64,000 nucleotides of DNA. It comes from Bacteroidales bacterium (GTDB lineage: Bacteria > Bacteroidota > Bacteroidia > Bacteroidales > UBA932). Under the pieces are notes generated by a model that ran no database searches, was not told the DNA's origin, and saw only the letters and a list, made by a program, of their open reading frames with translations. The stretch covers positions 32,922-96,921 of the forward strand of contig JAFSOA010000009.1 in assembly GCA_017447265.1 (NCBI GenBank), in the 5' to 3' direction. Positions 1 through 10,148 of the stretch are shown in pieces (the first letter of the stretch is position 1; every line of letters begins with the position of its first letter). The position numbers were made by a program, and so were the translations under genes.

Positions 1-404
1 GTGCCGGGTCGGTTGAGGAGCAGGCGCGGCTCCAGCCAGGCGGCGCGGTCGCGCTGTTCGCGCGTAGCATGGGGCGAAGTCTGCAGGTGGGCCACCACGG
101 GCAGATAGAGTTCCTCGTTGCGATAGGGGCTGTTGGGATCCAGGAAGAATTTCTCCTGCAACTGCATCTGCAACTGCCATTCCGCACTGTCACGCTCTGC
201 CTCCGCCAGGAGGGATTCCTGCCGGACCCATGCTTCCATGGGCGAGAGCGTGGACAGCAGCTGGGCGTACTGCTCGAATCTGGCTGCCCGGGCGTTCAGC
301 GAATGCTGGCCGTATTCAGACAGGGAAGGGCCCTGGCTGGCAGGCTTGCAGCCGCTGAGCAGCAGGAGGGCCGCACACAGGAGAGACAGGTGACATTTTG
401 TCAT
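1..404 (-). CDS. Lipoprotein N-terminus, DUF5106-like (partial)
   Basis: Only the first 134 or so residues are in the window; the gene runs off the left edge. The ATG at 404 is followed by a short hydrophobic stretch and a lipobox (LLLLSGC), so the product should be a lipid-anchored envelope protein. The mature part is rich in Gln and Glu helices and carries the string FLDPNSPYRNEELYLPV, which resembles the DUF5106 domain that in Bacteroidota often precedes a thioredoxin-like domain. The thioredoxin part, if present, lies outside the window. A TAATTTTG -7 element lies at 446-453 on this strand, giving a leader of about 40 nt. The gene is divergent from groES. The lipoprotein call is firm; the family name is from memory of the motif. 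Confidence 0.6.
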   Translation of the reverse strand, partial: MTKCHLSLLCAALLLLSGCKPASQGPSLSEYGQHSLNARAARFEQYAQLLSTLSPMEAWVRQESLLAEAERDSAEWQLQMQLQEKFFLDPNSPYRNEELYLPVVAHLQTSPHATREQRDRAAWLEPRLLLNRPG

Positions 405-414
405 AAAAAAGCTG

Positions 415-442
415 TTGGCACTCAATTTGTCTTAGTGAGCCA
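415..442 (+). promoter_or_regulatory. Degenerate CIRCE-like inverted repeat upstream of groES
   Basis: The left arm TTGGCACTC matches eight of nine bases of the HrcA operator arm TTAGCACTC. After nine bases the right side reads TAGTGAGCCA, which keeps only part of the expected GAGTGCTAA. It lies about 40 nt before the groES ATG, where a CIRCE element would be expected. The weak right arm makes this tentative; HrcA itself is not in the window. Confidence 0.3.
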
Positions 443-445
443 GTG

Positions 446-453
446 CAAAATTA
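446..453 (-). promoter_or_regulatory. -7 promoter element of the DUF5106-like gene
   Basis: The minus strand reads TAATTTTG, an exact match to the Bacteroidota -7 consensus TAnnTTTG, about 40 nt ahead of the ATG at 404. No convincing -33 TTG was identified. Confidence 0.5.
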
Positions 454-481
454 AACAATAAACGTTAAAAATATAATCATC

Positions 482-2397
<1,916 letters not shown>

Positions 2398-2413
2398 TCT
2401 TGCTTCGGCAATC

Positions 2414-5400
2414 CTAGAGATGAACCTCCTTCACCGCATGGTGACGGAGGTTTTTCTTTTCCAGGAAACTGTAGAGCTCGTAGCCGGGAGCGACGTTGTA
2501 CTTTTTGGAGATGAGACTCAGGCGGTCGTCGATGTCGTCGTGGCGGAAAAGGACGTCGATGAAGAAGCGGGCCTTGCCTTTGTGGTGCTTGATCTCCTTG
2601 AGCAGGGCGCTGCGAAGTTCCGGCGTGGAGGCTTCCAGCGGTATCTCGACGTGCAGTTCCCTGAAGAATTCATCCTTGGTGTTGGAGAGCAACATCATGT
2701 TCTGGATGCGGAGCTCGTAGCTGTCCTCGGACGCATTGTCGTCTTTCTTGCGGAAGCGCTGCCGCGTGGCGCACTTGACCAGCAGGGCGGTGTGGACCTG
2801 CATGTATTTCATGAAGGTCTCGTAGTCTTTGCTGAAGAGGGAGAAGGTGTGGCTGCCGGAGAAGTCTTCGAGCGTGAAGCGGCACCAGGGCTTGTTGCCG
2901 CTCTTGGTGTAACGCACGTCACACTCCGACACCAGCCCGGCCACGTAGTATTCCTTGTTCTGCACGGACTTGTCGGTCTGCAGCGTCCGGTCGATCTCGT
3001 CGATCCGGGCGATGTCGGCCGTGGCGAACTGCTCGATCTCGAAGCGGAAGCGGTCGAGTGGATGGGCCGACAGATACATGCCCACGCACTCCTTCTCCTT
3101 CTTGAGCAGTTCCATCTCGTTGGCCTCGACCTTGGGCGGTATGTTGGGCCGTACGGGCTTGAGTTCGGCCATGTCGCCGAAGAGGCCGCCCGAAGACATC
3201 GAGTCGTTGTGGAACTTGGCGGCGTAACCCAGCAGCACGTCCAGGTAGGTTTCGTCTTTCCCCGTCTCGAAGAAATACTGCGACCGGCTCATATCGGGGA
3301 AGCTGTCGAAGGCACCGGCGTAGACCAGGCATTCGACAACCTTCCGGTTGATGACGCCCAGCGGCATACGTTCCACGAAATCGAAGATGTCGGTGAAGGG
3401 ACCGCCTTTCCGCCGCTCGGCGATCACGGCGTCGATGACATTGGCGCCCACGCCCTTGATGCCGCCCATGCCGAAGCGGATCTGTCCTTTCTTGTTGACG
3501 GTGAACTCCGTGGCGCTCTCGTTGATATCGGGGCCCAGGACCGGGATCTGCCAGTGGCGGCAGTCGTCCATGATCTTGGTGATCTCCTCCATGTTGTTGA
3601 GATTGCAGCTCATGTTGGCGGCGAAGAACTCAGCCGGATAATGGGCTTTCAGCCAGGCGGTCTGGTAGCTCACCCAGGCATAACAGGTGGCGTGCGACTT
3701 GTTGAACGCGTATTCCGCAAAGGCGCGCCAGTCCTGCCAGATCTTGTTGAGCAGCGTTTCGGAGTGTCCGTGCGCCTGCCCGCCTTCCATGAACATGACA
3801 TAGAGTTCCTCCATGTCCTTGATCTTCTTCTTGCCCATGGCCTTGCGGAGCTTGTCGGCCTGGCCCTTGGTGAAGCCGGCCAGCCTCTGCGACAGCAGCA
3901 TCACCTGCTCCTGGTAGACCGTGATGCCATAGGTGTCTTTCAGGAACTCTTCCATCTCCGGCGTGTCGTAGGCGATGGGCTTGATACCCTGCTTGCGGTC
4001 GACGAAGTCGGGGATGTAGTCCATCGGACCCGGCCGGTAGAGCGCGTTCATGGCGATCAGGTCTTCAAAGCGCTCCGGCTGCAGCTTCTGCAGCCATTCC
4101 TTCATGCCGGGCGACTCGAACTGGAAGATCGAGGTGGTATCGCCGCGTCCGTAGAGTTCGTAGGTGGCCTTGTCGTCGATGGGGATGGCTTCGATGTCGA
4201 TGTCCAGGCCGTAGCCCTCCTTGATCAGGTCGAGGGTCTTGTGGATGATCGACAGGGTGTTGAGGCCCAGGAAGTCCATCTTCAGCAGGCCGCATTCTTC
4301 GATATAGTGGCCGTCGTACTGCGAGGTCCAGACCTCTTCGCCCGTATCTTTGTCTTTCGACAGGCAGATGGGGATATAGTCGCTCAGGTTGCCCGGTCCG
4401 ATGATGGTGGCGCAGGCATGCATGCCGACCTGCCGGATGCTGCCTTCCAGTTGTTCGGCGTACTCCAGCACTTCCTTGTTGAGAGCGTTGTCCTCCCTGG
4501 CGAGCTCGTCCCTGAATTCAGGCACCAGGCGGAAGCAGTTGGCCAGCGTGATCTTGACGCTCTTCTCTTCCATCTCGCCCTTCTCGTTTTTCTTGCGTTC
4601 GAAGAGGCGGGCCGGCACCATTTTCGAGAGACGGTTGCTCTCGTCGATGGTCACGTGGCTGATGCGCGCCACGTCCTTGATGGCACCCTTGGCGAGCATG
4701 GTGCCGAAGGTGATGACGCGGGACACGTGGTCTGCGCCGTAGGTTTCCTCGACATAGCGGTGCGCGGCTTCCAGGTTCTCGAAGTCCACGTCGATATCGG
4801 GCATGGAGATACGCTCCGGGTTGAGGAAGCGCTCGAACAGAAGCTGGTATTTGATCGGGTCGAGGTTGGTGATCCACAGGCAGTAGGCCACCACGCTGCC
4901 GGCGGCCGAGCCGCGGCCCGGACCTACGAGCCAGCCCTCCTTGCGCATGGCCCGGATATAATCCTGGACGATCAGGAAGTAGTCGGGGAAGCCCATCGAG
5001 GCGATGGTCTTCAGCTCGAAGTCGATGCGTTCCTCCTGCTCGGGCGTGAGGGTCTCGCCGTAGCGGATGTGTGCTCCCTGGTAGGTGAGGTGGCAGAGGA
5101 AAGCCACCGACTTGCAGAAGTCGTCGCCCCGATAATGGCCTTTCGGGTCGTTTTTACCGGCGTCGATATAGGGTTTGTATTGTTCCAGATACCGGTCGAT
5201 GTCGCGGAGGAAGTCCTCGTCGATCCTGAACTTGGGCAGGATGTAGTCGTGGTCGATCTTGTAGGCCTCCACCTTGCCGGCCACTTCCAGCGTGTTGCTG
5301 ATGACTTCGGGATGCTCCGGGAAAAGCGCCGCCATTTCTTCCTCGCTCTTGAGGAATTCCTGCTGGGTGTAGCGCAGGCGCTTCGGGTCGTCGATGTCGG

Positions 5401-6133
5401 AGTTGGTGGTCAGGCAGATGAGGCGGTCATGCGCCGGCCCGTCTTCCCGGCGGATGAAATGGACGTCGTTGGTCGCCACCACTTTCACCCCCAGTTCTTC
5501 GGCCAGCGAGAAAATCACGGGATTGACCTCCATCTGGGCCCGGTACACGTCATCGTCGAGATCCGGCACTTCGGTCTTGTGCTTCATCACCTCCAGGTAG
5601 TAGTCCTCGCCGAAGACCCGCTGGTGCCAGCGGATGGTCTCGCGGGCAGCTTCGATGTTTCCGTCCAGGATGTTGCGGGGGAGCTCGCCGGCCAGGCAGG
5701 CGGAGCAGCAGATCAGGTTGTCATGGTACTGCTCGATGATCTCGTGCGACACGCGCGGCTTGTAATACATTCCGTGAATATGTCCCTCCGTGCAGATTTT
5801 CATCAGGTTCTGATAACCTGCGTAGTTCTTGGCCAGCAGGGTCAGGTGGTAGTATTTGCGGTGGTCGTTGTCCTTGAGGCGGTGGTCGTAGTGCCGTGTC
5901 ACATACACCTCGCAGCCGATGATGGGCTTGACGACGGGCTGCTTGTTCTCGTCCAGGTTGCTCTTGTCGTAGGCGAACTTGAAGAACTCCTTCACGCCGT
6001 ACATGTTGCCGTGGTCGGTAATGGCCAGGGCCGGCATGTTGAGCTCGCGGGCGCGTGCGAACAGTTTCTCGATGTCGGAAAATCCGTCGAGAATCGAGTA
6101 TTGCGTGTGGACGTGCAGGTGTACGAAGGACAT
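2414..6133 (-). CDS. dnaE: DNA polymerase III alpha subunit
   Basis: This is the replicative DNA polymerase catalytic subunit, 1239 residues. The N-terminal PHP domain (about 1-210) keeps its histidine-rich metal motifs (HLHVHTQYS near residue 5 and ITDHGN near residue 39). The palm carries the catalytic aspartates in PDIDVDF near residue 446 and a further acidic motif in KMDFLGLNTL near residue 620. An OB-type region and the C-terminal tail follow; there is no DEDD exonuclease insert, so it is DnaE rather than PolC. Its ATG stands only 2 bp after the stop of the upstream methyltransferase gene, implying cotranscription or a promoter inside that gene. Its last codons contain the groESL terminator. 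Confidence 0.97.
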   Translation of the reverse strand: MSFVHLHVHTQYSILDGFSDIEKLFARARELNMPALAITDHGNMYGVKEFFKFAYDKSNLDENKQPVVKPIIGCEVYVTRHYDHRLKDNDHRKYYHLTLLAKNYAGYQNLMKICTEGHIHGMYYKPRVSHEIIEQYHDNLICCSACLAGELPRNILDGNIEAARETIRWHQRVFGEDYYLEVMKHKTEVPDLDDDVYRAQMEVNPVIFSLAEELGVKVVATNDVHFIRREDGPAHDRLICLTTNSDIDDPKRLRYTQQEFLKSEEEMAALFPEHPEVISNTLEVAGKVEAYKIDHDYILPKFRIDEDFLRDIDRYLEQYKPYIDAGKNDPKGHYRGDDFCKSVAFLCHLTYQGAHIRYGETLTPEQEERIDFELKTIASMGFPDYFLIVQDYIRAMRKEGWLVGPGRGSAAGSVVAYCLWITNLDPIKYQLLFERFLNPERISMPDIDVDFENLEAAHRYVEETYGADHVSRVITFGTMLAKGAIKDVARISHVTIDESNRLSKMVPARLFERKKNEKGEMEEKSVKITLANCFRLVPEFRDELAREDNALNKEVLEYAEQLEGSIRQVGMHACATIIGPGNLSDYIPICLSKDKDTGEEVWTSQYDGHYIEECGLLKMDFLGLNTLSIIHKTLDLIKEGYGLDIDIEAIPIDDKATYELYGRGDTTSIFQFESPGMKEWLQKLQPERFEDLIAMNALYRPGPMDYIPDFVDRKQGIKPIAYDTPEMEEFLKDTYGITVYQEQVMLLSQRLAGFTKGQADKLRKAMGKKKIKDMEELYVMFMEGGQAHGHSETLLNKIWQDWRAFAEYAFNKSHATCYAWVSYQTAWLKAHYPAEFFAANMSCNLNNMEEITKIMDDCRHWQIPVLGPDINESATEFTVNKKGQIRFGMGGIKGVGANVIDAVIAERRKGGPFTDIFDFVERMPLGVINRKVVECLVYAGAFDSFPDMSRSQYFFETGKDETYLDVLLGYAAKFHNDSMSSGGLFGDMAELKPVRPNIPPKVEANEMELLKKEKECVGMYLSAHPLDRFRFEIEQFATADIARIDEIDRTLQTDKSVQNKEYYVAGLVSECDVRYTKSGNKPWCRFTLEDFSGSHTFSLFSKDYETFMKYMQVHTALLVKCATRQRFRKKDDNASEDSYELRIQNMMLLSNTKDEFFRELHVEIPLEASTPELRSALLKEIKHHKGKARFFIDVLFRHDDIDDRLSLISKKYNVAPGYELYSFLEKKNLRHHAVKEVHL
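2423..2460 (+). terminator. groESL rho-independent terminator inside the dnaE tail
   Basis: A 7-bp stem (AACCTCC with GGAGGTT), one mismatch, then a 5-bp stem (TCACC with GGTGA) close on the loop GCAT, followed on the plus strand by TTTCTTTT. The whole hairpin lies within the last codons of the oppositely oriented dnaE, so the same bases encode the DnaE C-terminus and end groESL transcription. Confidence 0.8.
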
Positions 6134-6135
6134 AG

Positions 6136-6176
6136 TTATTTTAAAATAATATCTTTTCGAAAAGAAATAATATTTT
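6136..6176 (-). promoter_or_regulatory. Nested AT-rich palindromes ahead of dnaE
   Basis: TTATTTTAAAATAA (6136-6149) is a perfect 14-bp palindrome that includes the methyltransferase stop codon. Just beyond it TTTTCGAAAA (6154-6163, extending to CTTTTCGAAAAG) is a second palindrome flanked by direct repeats of ATATTATTT on the minus strand. The symmetry could mark an operator or promoter for dnaE; no protein binder is identified, and low-complexity AT composition could also explain it. Confidence 0.35.
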
Positions 6177-7017
6177 GATGATGATGATTGATCTTATAAG
6201 CGTATGGATATCCAAATGGATAGAGAGGTTTGACTGTTTGTAGCAACACAGTTGTCCCAACATATTGGAAACCAATATCTTGCATCATTTTTACAATATC
6301 TGCTTGCACACAAATTTCTTTTTTCTCTACAGTAAAATCACTGATAATAATTGATGCATATTTTTTATCTCGCAAACAATCGTATCCTTTTTTCATGATT
6401 GCTTTCAGTGCTGAAAGAAAATCTTCATAGTTTTCAAAGTTGCCTAAATCATTATTATTATCGCTATAATATATTATTCCATCACGAGCGGACATGCGAA
6501 AATTTTTACCATTGTTGTTTCTCGTCCCTTTTGATTTATTACGAAGAATATTATGATATGGAGGAGAAGTTACAATATAATCAACAAATCCGACATTATC
6601 TAAAAGAGCAAGACTATCTCCAACATAATAGACACAGTCGGGAATGCTCTTTCTATTAGCAATACGTTCTAAATATAATTGATGATACTCTTCACTCAAA
6701 TCAATGCCAACACCCTTTCGTTTAAGATTATCTGCGGCAATCAGAGTAGTTCCACTTCCAGCAAAGGGATCTAGAACAATCATACCCTGCTTGGTAAATA
6801 AGCTGATAAGTTTTTCTATATCTTTAATTAAAAAAGGAGCTGGGTGTTTGTATGCGGCTTTGTCCTCAGGGCATGATTCCGAAATCCAAAAGCTTTTTGT
6901 TAACAATAACCAAGAACGCCCGTCCAAATCATTTAAAACATTTCTTTCATCGTATTTACCTGGCTGATTCTCAAGAGACTTAGGTTTTCTTGGCCTTTTC
7001 TGTTTGTTTTCTTTCAT
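6136..7017 (-). CDS. DNA methyltransferase, probable N4-cytosine type (TSPPY)
   Basis: This 293-residue protein is an S-adenosylmethionine-dependent DNA amino-methyltransferase of the N6/N4 (PF01555-like) class. Motif I, the SAM-binding DPFAGSGTT, lies at residues 83-91, and the catalytic motif IV reads TSPPY at 150-154, the form usual for N4-cytosine enzymes; adenine specificity cannot be excluded. The segment between IV and the end should hold target recognition. It overlaps the larger upstream methyltransferase by 4 bp (ATGA) and is followed 2 bp later by dnaE. The gene is visibly AT-rich and lysine/asparagine-rich compared with the GC-rich neighbours, which points to horizontal acquisition. 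No separate restriction gene lies beside it. Confidence 0.85.
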   Translation of the reverse strand: MKENKQKRPRKPKSLENQPGKYDERNVLNDLDGRSWLLLTKSFWISESCPEDKAAYKHPAPFLIKDIEKLISLFTKQGMIVLDPFAGSGTTLIAADNLKRKGVGIDLSEEYHQLYLERIANRKSIPDCVYYVGDSLALLDNVGFVDYIVTSPPYHNILRNKSKGTRNNNGKNFRMSARDGIIYYSDNNNDLGNFENYEDFLSALKAIMKKGYDCLRDKKYASIIISDFTVEKKEICVQADIVKMMQDIGFQYVGTTVLLQTVKPLYPFGYPYAYKINHHHQNIISFRKDIILK

Positions 7018-9458
7018 AGCTTTTTTGATAAGGCTTTGATATCGTCAATACTAATTTTTTGGGAAGTCTTTAGTTTTCTAATATCCTCATAGGTAAGATA
7101 TCTCCAAGAACTACTCCTAAAAGATTCAAGAAACATAGGATCTTGATATTGTTGAAGTTCTTGAACTCGTCTATCTGGGATAATCATGAACTTCGGAAGA
7201 CTACCTTCTAAATTTGACGAACGGCTTATTGCTTCAATGAATCCTGTTGAATTCTCCACTTCAAACACCGCAGAAATTTTATTTCCAGATAACCAAACAT
7301 TGTCTATCATCTCGATACGCGATAACGTGTAGTTGTCATATCCAGTCAATACAGTATCTAAATCCGCGTAAGAAGAAAGATCAATTAGTTTTGTTTGTCC
7401 ATCAACAAATTCACTTTGTTCTCGTCTTCCTACGAAAGGCTCAAAATGAGCTTTTCGCGCTAAATAACACAACTCTTCAATTATATGCGTGTGCGTAGTA
7501 CATTCTGTTTCTACGTCATCTTTTAATTTCCATTTTCCTTGGGATTTTTGGGCATATTTACTCAGGACTTTACTAATTCCCTGCATATCTGGTGTCTGCC
7601 CATTCGGAAACTGTTTGAATATTTCAGCAACAACATCGTCATAACGGACAGAAACATTCCGTCGTAGGAAAGACCTTATTGTAAGATCAACCCTTTCGGA
7701 AAGAGGAAAAGATAAATGACTAATGTAAGAAGAAGGATTATTAAACCAATAGTAATCTCCAGACTGGTCTCGTTGATTTTTCTCGACACAGAAAATCCTA
7801 TCTTTTCCTACGTCTGTACTTAGTATTTTTTGAATCTCTTCAGCTGGTTCGTCAGGTTGAAGATAACCAGCCTGAAGCATCTCGGGAAGTAATCCGTTCA
7901 AAATAAACGTGAAAGGTGTTTTTTCTGCTCGCTCAACGAGAATATCTATGGTCTTCTGACGAACAAAATGATACAACTCAACATCTCCTTTTAAATTCAT
8001 ACTATCCGTTGCTTTTTTACAACGAATGTAGAAATCCGAACTTGTTGTCCCATATGGATTAGCGACATTTGATTCACCCGAACGTCTATTATACTGATGA
8101 GTCACCTTTTCGAACACAAACCCGGCCTTTCTGATTGCGCTAACAAAATCATTCCATTCTTTAATATCTTGATTGTGAAAAGTAACAACCATATAATGAT
8201 TGGGTTTCAGCACATTATAGAGATTTTTGAAGGCCCTATCTAGTTTCAGAGTATATGAGTTTCGAGAAGTGATACCCTTTTTATAAGTTATCTCTCCTGA
8301 AGAATCGGGAGTATATCGTTTATTGAAATGCTGCAACCAAACAAGCCAAACAAGGCTTAAATCCATATACTGAACTAAACCGCCATAGGGCGGATCAGTT
8401 ATGATGAAATCGATACTATCCGCAGCAATGTAATCACATATATCAGCAATGTCTAACACACCATAATTAACATCTGCTTTTAAATCCGGCCAGCGAGGGG
8501 AATTTTTAATCTTGAATTTTTTGTTCGCAGGGATAGATTGCTCAACGTCAATCATAGCGTTGACGACGCCCTGTTTGTCAAAACATGAACGAAGAAAAAC
8601 AATCAAAGGGTTTTGTTCCATGGAACGATTTCGAATCATATAATCGGCCCTACCCCAACTCCCGGAAAAGTCCCTATTTCCAGCCTCTCCTCTAGGAACG
8701 ACCATCTTGGATACCAAATGAAGAGTATGAACAAACGCATACATCAACGGTAAGCGAACTGATTTTTCAGAATGCTGTATTAAATCAAAGATCTTGGCTA
8801 AAATATATAAGTTTCTTCTCGTCCATAAACAATCGAAAGAGTTTCCTCCGATTTTCTTTATAAAAGTATTGTTAATTGAAGGATTTCTAGGGAAAGGATC
8901 CTGAGGATACCAATAGGAAATATCAAGGTCCTTCATAGAAATGGCTTTTTGTAGATCGATATTATCAGCTTGGGTAGAGACTCCCTGTCCCTTATCATCC
9001 TTCATACGGACATGTGTTAAGGAGCCCTTAATCCAAATATAATTGTAAATGGTCATTTCCTGACCACTTGACGTAGTTTTTAAATAATGATCTCTATAGA
9101 TGGTGTCTAATTCAATGGTTTTCTTTATGCCATCAACAGCTTTAGTAAAAGCGGTCTTGTCAAAAGGACTCGTAAGGACATCAATAACGAACGCTGATAA
9201 GGGGTTCAAATCTGTTGAAATAACTTTGCGCCCGTTTTTTAAACACTCAAAAGTAGAAATACCACTCCCCATAAAAGGGTCTAAAACAACGCCATTTTCA
9301 GGGCAATAGTGTTTAATATAATCACTCCAAATATTATGAGGTTTTCTCCCCCAATACTTCATCGCTTTATACATAGGAGGGCGAGTCGCCTCAACTAAAG
9401 CGTAATTAATGTGATCCGGGTTATATTCTTCCATAGCAGGAGTAATTGTGTTACACAA
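7014..9458 (-). CDS. Large DNA methyltransferase with nuclease-like C-terminal segment
   Basis: The 814-residue protein opens with a motif PPMYKAMKYWGRKPHNIW, then SAM motif I DPFMGSG at about residue 60 and catalytic DPPY at about 354, the form usual for N6-adenine methylation. The roughly 290-residue spacer between the motifs may carry target recognition. The region after about residue 500 is not methyltransferase-like. Near residues 716-737 it reads IEMIDNVW...AVFEVE, an Asp followed by ExE on beta-strand-like surroundings that recalls PD-(D/E)xK nuclease folds, so the chain might combine modification and cleavage; this is inference. The gene is AT-rich, overlaps the next methyltransferase by 4 bp, and heads the island. 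Regulation is not evident. Confidence 0.8.
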   Translation of the reverse strand: MCNTITPAMEEYNPDHINYALVEATRPPMYKAMKYWGRKPHNIWSDYIKHYCPENGVVLDPFMGSGISTFECLKNGRKVISTDLNPLSAFVIDVLTSPFDKTAFTKAVDGIKKTIELDTIYRDHYLKTTSSGQEMTIYNYIWIKGSLTHVRMKDDKGQGVSTQADNIDLQKAISMKDLDISYWYPQDPFPRNPSINNTFIKKIGGNSFDCLWTRRNLYILAKIFDLIQHSEKSVRLPLMYAFVHTLHLVSKMVVPRGEAGNRDFSGSWGRADYMIRNRSMEQNPLIVFLRSCFDKQGVVNAMIDVEQSIPANKKFKIKNSPRWPDLKADVNYGVLDIADICDYIAADSIDFIITDPPYGGLVQYMDLSLVWLVWLQHFNKRYTPDSSGEITYKKGITSRNSYTLKLDRAFKNLYNVLKPNHYMVVTFHNQDIKEWNDFVSAIRKAGFVFEKVTHQYNRRSGESNVANPYGTTSSDFYIRCKKATDSMNLKGDVELYHFVRQKTIDILVERAEKTPFTFILNGLLPEMLQAGYLQPDEPAEEIQKILSTDVGKDRIFCVEKNQRDQSGDYYWFNNPSSYISHLSFPLSERVDLTIRSFLRRNVSVRYDDVVAEIFKQFPNGQTPDMQGISKVLSKYAQKSQGKWKLKDDVETECTTHTHIIEELCYLARKAHFEPFVGRREQSEFVDGQTKLIDLSSYADLDTVLTGYDNYTLSRIEMIDNVWLSGNKISAVFEVENSTGFIEAISRSSNLEGSLPKFMIIPDRRVQELQQYQDPMFLESFRSSSWRYLTYEDIRKLKTSQKISIDDIKALSKKL

Positions 9459-9714
9459 AAAAACATAGCAATTTAAAGTTTTTTATTGATATCCACAAGA
9501 GGCTTCATCTCATTTTTATGTCACGCTTGTTCTTCTTAATGTCTAGAGATTCGAAGGATAGAGATAATCGTCGATTTTGTAGTTGTTAAGTATCTTAATG
9601 TTAATGACAAATACGAATCACTAGTATAGTGCAAACAAGATTCAATACCATTATCTATAGCAATGAAAAAAGAATCAGCGCAATCAAAAAGACCTAACCT
9701 TATCAATCAAAGAA

Positions 9715-9744
9715 TAAAAAACTCCGTCACCTTTCGATGACGGA
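9715..9744 (-). terminator. Second hairpin terminator on the minus strand
   Basis: TCCGTCA (9723-9729) pairs with TGACGGA (9738-9744) across an 8-nt loop. On the minus strand the stem is followed almost directly by TTTTTT. It lies about 110 nt past the stop of the 91-residue gene and may insulate the methyltransferase island from readthrough. Confidence 0.6.
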
Positions 9745-9808
9745 AGACATACTGTGTTCTAGCCAAGATTAACGGCTTTCTGAATGGATGGAAACTGTTT
9801 GAAACAAA

Positions 9809-9843
9809 GTCTGGCCATAAAAAGACTCGATTAATGGCCAGAC
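9809..9843 (-). terminator. Hairpin terminator after the gpmI unit
   Basis: GTCTGGCCAT (9809-9818) and ATGGCCAGAC (9834-9843) form a perfect 10-bp stem around a 15-nt loop, 10 nt after the stop codon at 9854. On the minus strand TTTGTTTC follows. It is a reasonable intrinsic terminator for the upstream minus-strand genes. Confidence 0.6.
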
Positions 9844-9853
9844 GCAACAAACA

Positions 9854-10129
9854 TTATTTCTTCAGGCTGTCGATCTTGTCTTTGGCCTTGTCCATCAGTC
9901 CGGCGGCGTCGTCCATCAGCTTGCCGGTGTTTTCTTTGACTTCGCCGATGATTTCCTTGGCTTTCGGAGAGGCCTTGTCGTAGAGGTCTTTGGCGTTGTC
10001 GACCATTTCGTCGGCCACTTCATTGAATTTCTTGCTGGCCTTGGCGGCGGCGCATTTGAGTTTCTCGTCCAGGGACACTTTGCCGTCGGAATTCAGGTCG
10101 CGGGGATCTTTCAGGGTTTCTTCGCTCAT
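9854..10129 (-). CDS. Small helical protein with one EF-hand-like loop
   Basis: I do not recognise this 91-residue protein. Residues 11-22 (DLNSDGKVSLDE) match an EF-hand or dockerin calcium loop with Asp, Asn, Asp, Gly and terminal Glu at the expected spacing. The rest is lysine-, aspartate- and alanine-rich and should form amphipathic helices with repeated KAK and DKAKD segments, resembling small CsbD/YtxH-like stress proteins in style. There is no signal peptide or membrane segment, so it is probably cytoplasmic. It follows gpmI by 19 bp on the same strand and is probably cotranscribed with it. A role in calcium binding is suggested only by the loop. Confidence 0.75.
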   Translation of the reverse strand: MSEETLKDPRDLNSDGKVSLDEKLKCAAAKASKKFNEVADEMVDNAKDLYDKASPKAKEIIGEVKENTGKLMDDAAGLMDKAKDKIDSLKK

Positions 10130-10148
10130 GATTGTATGTATTTCAGGA

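Larger units (their letters stand above)
9459..9853. other. AT-rich gene-free spacer upstream of the methyltransferase island
   Basis: No coding frame is supported here. The part up to about 9720 shares the AT-rich composition of the methyltransferases and must hold their promoter, though no exact TAnnTTTG element was found on the minus strand. A small inverted repeat CACTA-GTA-TAGTG lies at 9619-9631. The right part carries two hairpins, listed separately, that serve the converging-upstream gpmI unit on the minus strand. Confidence 0.6.

Noticed and set aside
2420-6178. A 1252-codon open frame antisense to dnaE
   Set aside because: It mirrors dnaE exactly, has biased hydrophobic/His-rich composition and no family motifs. 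GC-rich genes commonly leave such antisense frames open.
7014-9458. BREX PglX or a type I/III restriction subunit as identity of the large methyltransferase
   Set aside because: No helicase, phosphatase or specificity subunits are adjacent, and the motif layout does not match PglX or Mod proteins well enough.
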